Shown: piece by piece, positions 29,936 to 33,593 of the stretch
How positions within the stretch are numbered: position 1 is the stretch's first letter
Layout: every line of letters starts with the position of its first letter
Source: Gemmatimonadota bacterium
GTDB lineage: Bacteria; Gemmatimonadota; Gemmatimonadetes; Gemmatimonadales; Gemmatimonadaceae
Length of the DNA: 33,593 nucleotides
Direction of reading: 5' to 3'
Assembly: GCA_016794835.1 (NCBI GenBank)
Contig: JAEUJL010000028.1
Coordinates: 1 to 33,593, forward strand
Program-made: the position numbers and the translations under genes
The notes under the pieces: model-generated
Told to the model about the DNA's origin: nothing
What the model saw: only the letters and a program-made list of their open reading frames with translations
The model's database searches: none

Positions 29936-30894
29936 CAGTTCCACCTCAGGCCGCGCAACTGGTCCAGGTTGAGGTTCCCGCCAGACAGGACCCCGACGAC
30001 CTTCGAGCCCGGGGGCACCTTGATCAAGCCATGCATCATCGCCGCCACGCTGGCGGCCGCCGCGCCTTCCACCACCAGCTTGCACCGCTCCATGATCCAG
30101 ATCATCGCGTCGAAGATCTCACGATCCGGGAGCGTCACGATCTCGTCCACGTGCCGCTTGACCATCTCGAAGTTGATCACCCCGGCCCGTCGCACGCGCA
30201 GCCCATCGATGATCGTCCGGCAATCGATCGTCTGCAGTTCGCCCGCGTCCAGGCTCATCTTCATCGCCGGACCGTCGGACGACTCCACACCGATCACCTT
30301 CGTCTTCGGGTTGTGCGCCTTGATGGCCTGGCATACCCCGGCGATCAGCCCGCCCCCGCCGATCGGGACGACGATCGCGTCCAGCTCCGGCCAGTCCTGC
30401 ACCACCTCGAGCCCCAGCGTGCCCTGCCCGGCGATGAGTTGCTCGTCATCGAACGGGTGGACGTAGGTGAGCCCCTCGGTGCGGACCAGCTCCTTCGCCT
30501 TTTCGTTGGCCTCGTCCCAGATCGACCCGTGCAGCACCACTTCGCCGCCATAGGCCTTCGTCGCCGCGATCTTGGCGGGGGTGGCGTTGGTCGCCATGCA
30601 GATGACGGCCCGGATGCCATGAATGCGGGCGGCCAGCGCGACCCCCTGCGCATGGTTCCCCGCCGACGAGCACACCACCCCTCGCCGTTTCTCCTCCTCC
30701 GGCATCTGGGCAAACTTGTTCAGCGGGCCGCGAATCTTGTACGAACCCACACGCTGGAAGCACTCCGCCTTCAGTCGCACGTCAAAGCCGGTCACCTCGC
30801 TCAGCTGCCGCGAGGTGAGGAGCGGGGTGTGCTTGATGTGGGGCGCAATTCGCGCCCGGACTTCCTCAAAGTCCGCAATCGTCAGGCTGCGCAT
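29935..30894 (-). CDS. Threonine/serine dehydratase (PLP, no ACT domain)
   Basis: A 319-residue PLP enzyme of fold type II that deaminates threonine to 2-oxobutanoate or serine to pyruvate. The PLP lysine is Lys53 in GSYKIRGP, the substrate loop SSAGNHAQGVA follows at about 77, the phosphate-binding loop is PIGGGGLIAG, and SGGNLNL lies near the end. The lack of a C-terminal regulatory ACT domain makes it a short catabolic (TdcB-like) or serine-racemase-like form rather than the allosteric biosynthetic IlvA. ATG 30894 (MRSLTIADFEEV) fits family starts; a TTG at 30918 has a GGGGTGA-like Shine-Dalgarno and is possible. It heads the coupled operon and lies 53 bases after the DUF5107 gene on the same strand, so transcription may begin further upstream. 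Confidence 0.9.
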   Translation of the reverse strand: MRSLTIADFEEVRARIAPHIKHTPLLTSRQLSEVTGFDVRLKAECFQRVGSYKIRGPLNKFAQMPEEEKRRGVVCSSAGNHAQGVALAARIHGIRAVICMATNATPAKIAATKAYGGEVVLHGSIWDEANEKAKELVRTEGLTYVHPFDDEQLIAGQGTLGLEVVQDWPELDAIVVPIGGGGLIAGVCQAIKAHNPKTKVIGVESSDGPAMKMSLDAGELQTIDCRTIIDGLRVRRAGVINFEMVKRHVDEIVTLPDREIFDAMIWIMERCKLVVEGAAAASVAAMMHGLIKVPPGSKVVGVLSGGNLNLDQLRGLRWN

Positions 30895-30947
30895 CGAGTC
30901 GGGAAAGGGGCCGGCCAAAGGTCACCCCGGACGCGGGCCGGGGGAAG

Positions 30948-33593
30948 TCATGGACACGCTTGCGTCACCGCGGCCACGCGCGCCCGCACGGGCTCCCGCG
31001 TGAGGAACGGCGCCATTCCATCCTGCGTGAACGACCTGCCGGGGACCGGCACGGCCAGCCCGCGCACGATCGCCCGGGCCTCCTCGCATCGCCCACCCCG
31101 CGACGCGGCCAGCGCCCGCAGGGTGCGCACCTCCATCCAGACCCCGCGCGGGTTGGTGCCGCCCTCGACGCGCGAGAACCAGCGATCGGCGAACAACCGC
31201 TCGGCGTCGTCAAACCGGCCGGCCTCGGCCAACGCGCGCGCATAACGATAGACCAGCGCGGTTGGCATCCCGGCCTTGTCGGGGTAGCCATCGAGCAGTG
31301 TCGCCCGCGCGGCAGGCGACGCGCGTCGCAGCACCTGCACCGAGTCGGCGAGGCTCCAGACACCGGGGTTGCCCGGCTCCTTCCGCGTCCCCTCCACCAG
31401 CACGGCACCGGCCCGCGCCGTGTCACCCAGCAACAGCGCTGCTGCGCCGAGGTTGCGATACAACGACGGAAAGGTGACTCCGGCATCACGCAGCGCTTCC
31501 CACCGGCGGGCCGCCATGGCGACATCCCCGCGTTGCATCTCCACCATCCCGAGGAGGAACTGCGCGGTCGTGTCGCGCGGGTTCGCCCGCGTGGCGCTGT
31601 CCAGCACCTGTCGCACGACCGCGCCCTGGGGGAACACGTAGTGGACCGGGCGTTGGCTTGCGCTGTCCTGCAGGTGCGAGAAGTCCGTCAACTTCGTGGC
31701 CCACGTGTACCACTTGAGGTAGGCCACGATGGGGTCGTTCCGAGGGTGCGGCACCCCTGCTTCGGGCACACCCAGCGGCCCGGGAAGGGACCGCTCGAGG
31801 ACTCCCTGCGCCCAGAGTGACAGCCCGTACTCGAGGTAGCGCGACGCGATGCTGACGACCCGTGAGGGATCGGCCGCCAGCTCCGCGAGCAAGGTCCGAT
31901 CGGTCCCGCCTGCCGCGAGGACCTCCCAGCGTGCGAGAAGGTTGGACGGGTCCCGCTGGAGCGCCACCTGTCGCCAACGCGCCGATGCGCTCGCGCGCGA
32001 GGCGCCAGCAGCGCGCAGCAGGATGGCGGCCTCCAACGCGAGGTCCGCGTTGAGTGCGGCGGCCCGTTCCAGCCGGTTCGCCGCGTCAGCCAATCGCCCG
32101 AGTCGCGAATCGATCCTCGCGAGCCCCCGTTCAGCCGCCCACCGGAGCGGTCCCTGCTGCCGGGCGAACTCGAAGGCCAATCGTGCCTGGCGCAGGTCGC
32201 CGGCTCGCAGGTGGGCGAGGCCCCGGTAGTACGCCGTCTCGTGATCCCATGGCACCTGCAGGAGGTATTCGGCCAGCCACGCCTCGCCCTCTGCCTCGCG
32301 GCCCATCGAGACCGCCAAGCGGCCGGCCGCCTTGAGCAACGACAGGCTCCCGGGCACCGTGCGCAATCCCTCGCGGTACGCGGCGAGCGCGCCAAGCCGG
32401 TCGCCATTGACCTCGCGTTCCGCGCCCCAACTGAGCCATGCGCCATCCGACGCCCCCAGGCGCGGGCGGTCGCGAGGCCCGGGCTGCGGCCCCGGGTTCA
32501 CGAGCGAGTCCGCTGTGAAGTCGAACGCGTCTTCCGTCTGCGATATGACCACCACACCCGCGCGATCAATGACGGTGAACGTGACCGCCCCCGCACCGGC
32601 TGGCACGGGCCACTCCCACGACCCGGTCGACCGGGGCGAGAGATCATGCAGCGCGTTGTGCAGCGTGTGCCCCGCGGACCAGACCTGCAGGCGTGCCCCG
32701 GGCATCGCCTCGGCCACATTGAGGTCCACCCGCACGCGGGAAGGGTCACCCGCCGTCCGTCGGAGGTGCAGCGCAGCGCGTGGCGCCACCCGGGTCACCC
32801 CACCGAGACCGCGGAGCGGCAACCACGTCTCGGTGAACTCGATGTGGTCGTTGGGCTCGAGCCACGCGTACGTCTCCTGGTCCCGCAGGAGCCCGGCCTG
32901 GATCTCCACGTAGGCGCTCGAGTCATCCGACAGCGCGCGTCGCCAATCCATGGCATCGGCGTCCACTCCCCACGACCAGATCTTCTTGGCCGGCAATTCA
33001 TCCGGTGGTGCGTAGTGCCCCACGCCACTGTTGGTGCGCGGTTGCCAGATCGCCATGTAGCCCTCGCGACTCGCATGGCTGAAGCGGGAGACCGGCCCGT
33101 AGGTGTGGTTCCGCAGGACCGAGTTGTCCGTCCCGCGACGATCCACCGGCCAGGTGTCCACGTCCGTAAAGCCATGGGACGCGGTGTACTTCATCGGGTA
33201 CAGGATCTGCGTGTCGTCAAAGGCCCGCACCGCCGCGTTGGTCCACCAGTAGTAGCGCTGGCGCGTGTCGGACGGGTTGGTCAACGTGACGCGCTGATCG
33301 AGCGCCGCGCGGCCCGGGCGGAGCGACAGCTCAACGACCCAGCGCAGGCCATACACGCGGTCGGTGTTGGCCACGTACACGGAGGCGCGCCCGTCCGCAT
33401 GACGCCGCGTGGCCACCTCGACCGGTGAGGTCGTCATCCAGTTGTGCGACACCGGGAAGTTGAACTCGATCCCGAACGCCGCCCACGAGCCGCGATAGGC
33501 GATGTTCGAGAACTTCATCGCCGTGTTCGCGTAGAACATCTCCTGTCCATTGATCTTGTCGGTGCACCCGTACAGGTGGCCGCCAAGGTCCGG
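30948..33593 (-). CDS. DUF5107 - tetratricopeptide repeat protein (5' truncated)
   Basis: The frame runs off the right edge, with 881 codons visible. The segment beginning LGGHLYGCTDKINGQEMFYA, then WAAFGIEFNFPVSHNWMTTS and TNAAVRAFDDTQILYPM, is characteristic of DUF5107, a beta-rich domain resembling the galactose-mutarotase/glycoside-hydrolase sandwich fold; it covers roughly the first 290 visible residues. After a beta-sandwich linker, about residues 390-880 form tandem TPR-like helical pairs rich in Ala, Leu and Arg (for example GDRLGALAAYREGLRTVPGS and AGDLRQARLAFEFARQQGPL). The signal peptide, if any, is outside the window. DUF5107-TPR proteins are probably involved in carbohydrate handling, but no activity can be assigned. 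Confidence 0.85.
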   Translation of the reverse strand, partial: PDLGGHLYGCTDKINGQEMFYANTAMKFSNIAYRGSWAAFGIEFNFPVSHNWMTTSPVEVATRRHADGRASVYVANTDRVYGLRWVVELSLRPGRAALDQRVTLTNPSDTRQRYYWWTNAAVRAFDDTQILYPMKYTASHGFTDVDTWPVDRRGTDNSVLRNHTYGPVSRFSHASREGYMAIWQPRTNSGVGHYAPPDELPAKKIWSWGVDADAMDWRRALSDDSSAYVEIQAGLLRDQETYAWLEPNDHIEFTETWLPLRGLGGVTRVAPRAALHLRRTAGDPSRVRVDLNVAEAMPGARLQVWSAGHTLHNALHDLSPRSTGSWEWPVPAGAGAVTFTVIDRAGVVVISQTEDAFDFTADSLVNPGPQPGPRDRPRLGASDGAWLSWGAEREVNGDRLGALAAYREGLRTVPGSLSLLKAAGRLAVSMGREAEGEAWLAEYLLQVPWDHETAYYRGLAHLRAGDLRQARLAFEFARQQGPLRWAAERGLARIDSRLGRLADAANRLERAAALNADLALEAAILLRAAGASRASASARWRQVALQRDPSNLLARWEVLAAGGTDRTLLAELAADPSRVVSIASRYLEYGLSLWAQGVLERSLPGPLGVPEAGVPHPRNDPIVAYLKWYTWATKLTDFSHLQDSASQRPVHYVFPQGAVVRQVLDSATRANPRDTTAQFLLGMVEMQRGDVAMAARRWEALRDAGVTFPSLYRNLGAAALLLGDTARAGAVLVEGTRKEPGNPGVWSLADSVQVLRRASPAARATLLDGYPDKAGMPTALVYRYARALAEAGRFDDAERLFADRWFSRVEGGTNPRGVWMEVRTLRALAASRGGRCEEARAIVRGLAVPVPGRSFTQDGMAPFLTREPVRARVAAVTQACP

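Noticed and set aside
1-33593. A defence system, mobile element, CRISPR array or biosynthetic cluster
   Set aside because: No nuclease, transposase, integrase, phage, repeat-spacer or multimodular synthase signature was found on either strand; gene content is ordinary chromosomal metabolism and export.

Overview
The window is GC-rich (roughly two-thirds G+C by eye) chromosomal DNA from a Gram-negative-type bacterium. It has lipoboxes, many Sec signal peptides and an RND tripartite efflux pump. The gene families (sortilin/BNR-repeat secreted protein, DUF5107-TPR protein, DUF6152, DUF6644, DUF3089, PQQ dehydrogenase with cytochrome c domain) fit Gemmatimonadota best, with Acidobacteriota as the alternative; this is inference from gene content. 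I saw no tRNA, rRNA, CRISPR, insertion sequence, phage gene or replication origin. Both ends cut genes.

Layout. 1-1291: the C-terminus of a gene entering from the left converges on a PP2C phosphatase across a shared hairpin. 1358-4950: a secreted cytochrome c-PQQ dehydrogenase is divergent from a three-gene operon (cytochrome c'-like lipoprotein plus two paralogous DUF6644 membrane proteins). 4958-8396: an overlapping minus-strand operon holds a DUF3089 hydrolase fusion, a secreted paralog of its C-terminal half, and a DUF6152 protein. 8716-11922: a large BNR-repeat secreted protein with a good sigma70-type promoter. 12046-18356: a copper/silver efflux operon (His/Cys-rich small secreted protein, outer-membrane factor, CusB-like adaptor, CusA-like pump). 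18857-19552: an unknown lipoprotein with a strong terminator. 19692-24594: secreted metallophosphoesterase, serine hydrolase, M20 peptidase and a hot-dog thioesterase. 24707-26074: cystathionine beta-synthase. 26216-30894: a tightly coupled five-gene operon (threonine/serine dehydratase, FabH-type ketosynthase, divergent DAACS transporter, VOC protein, alpha/beta hydrolase). 30948 to the right end: a DUF5107-TPR protein.

How they may work together. The five-gene operon reads as uptake and deamination of a neutral hydroxy-amino acid linked to fatty-acid initiation. The transporter lacks the arginine that selects acidic substrates, and threonine deamination yields 2-oxobutanoate, a source of the propionyl-CoA that FabH enzymes can use. 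The most unusual sequence-level signal is the octamer CGTTAGGC. It occurs eight times, always inside genes, always on the sense strand and always in the frame NCG-TTA-GGC. It accounts for nearly all uses of the rare TTA leucine codon in the window.
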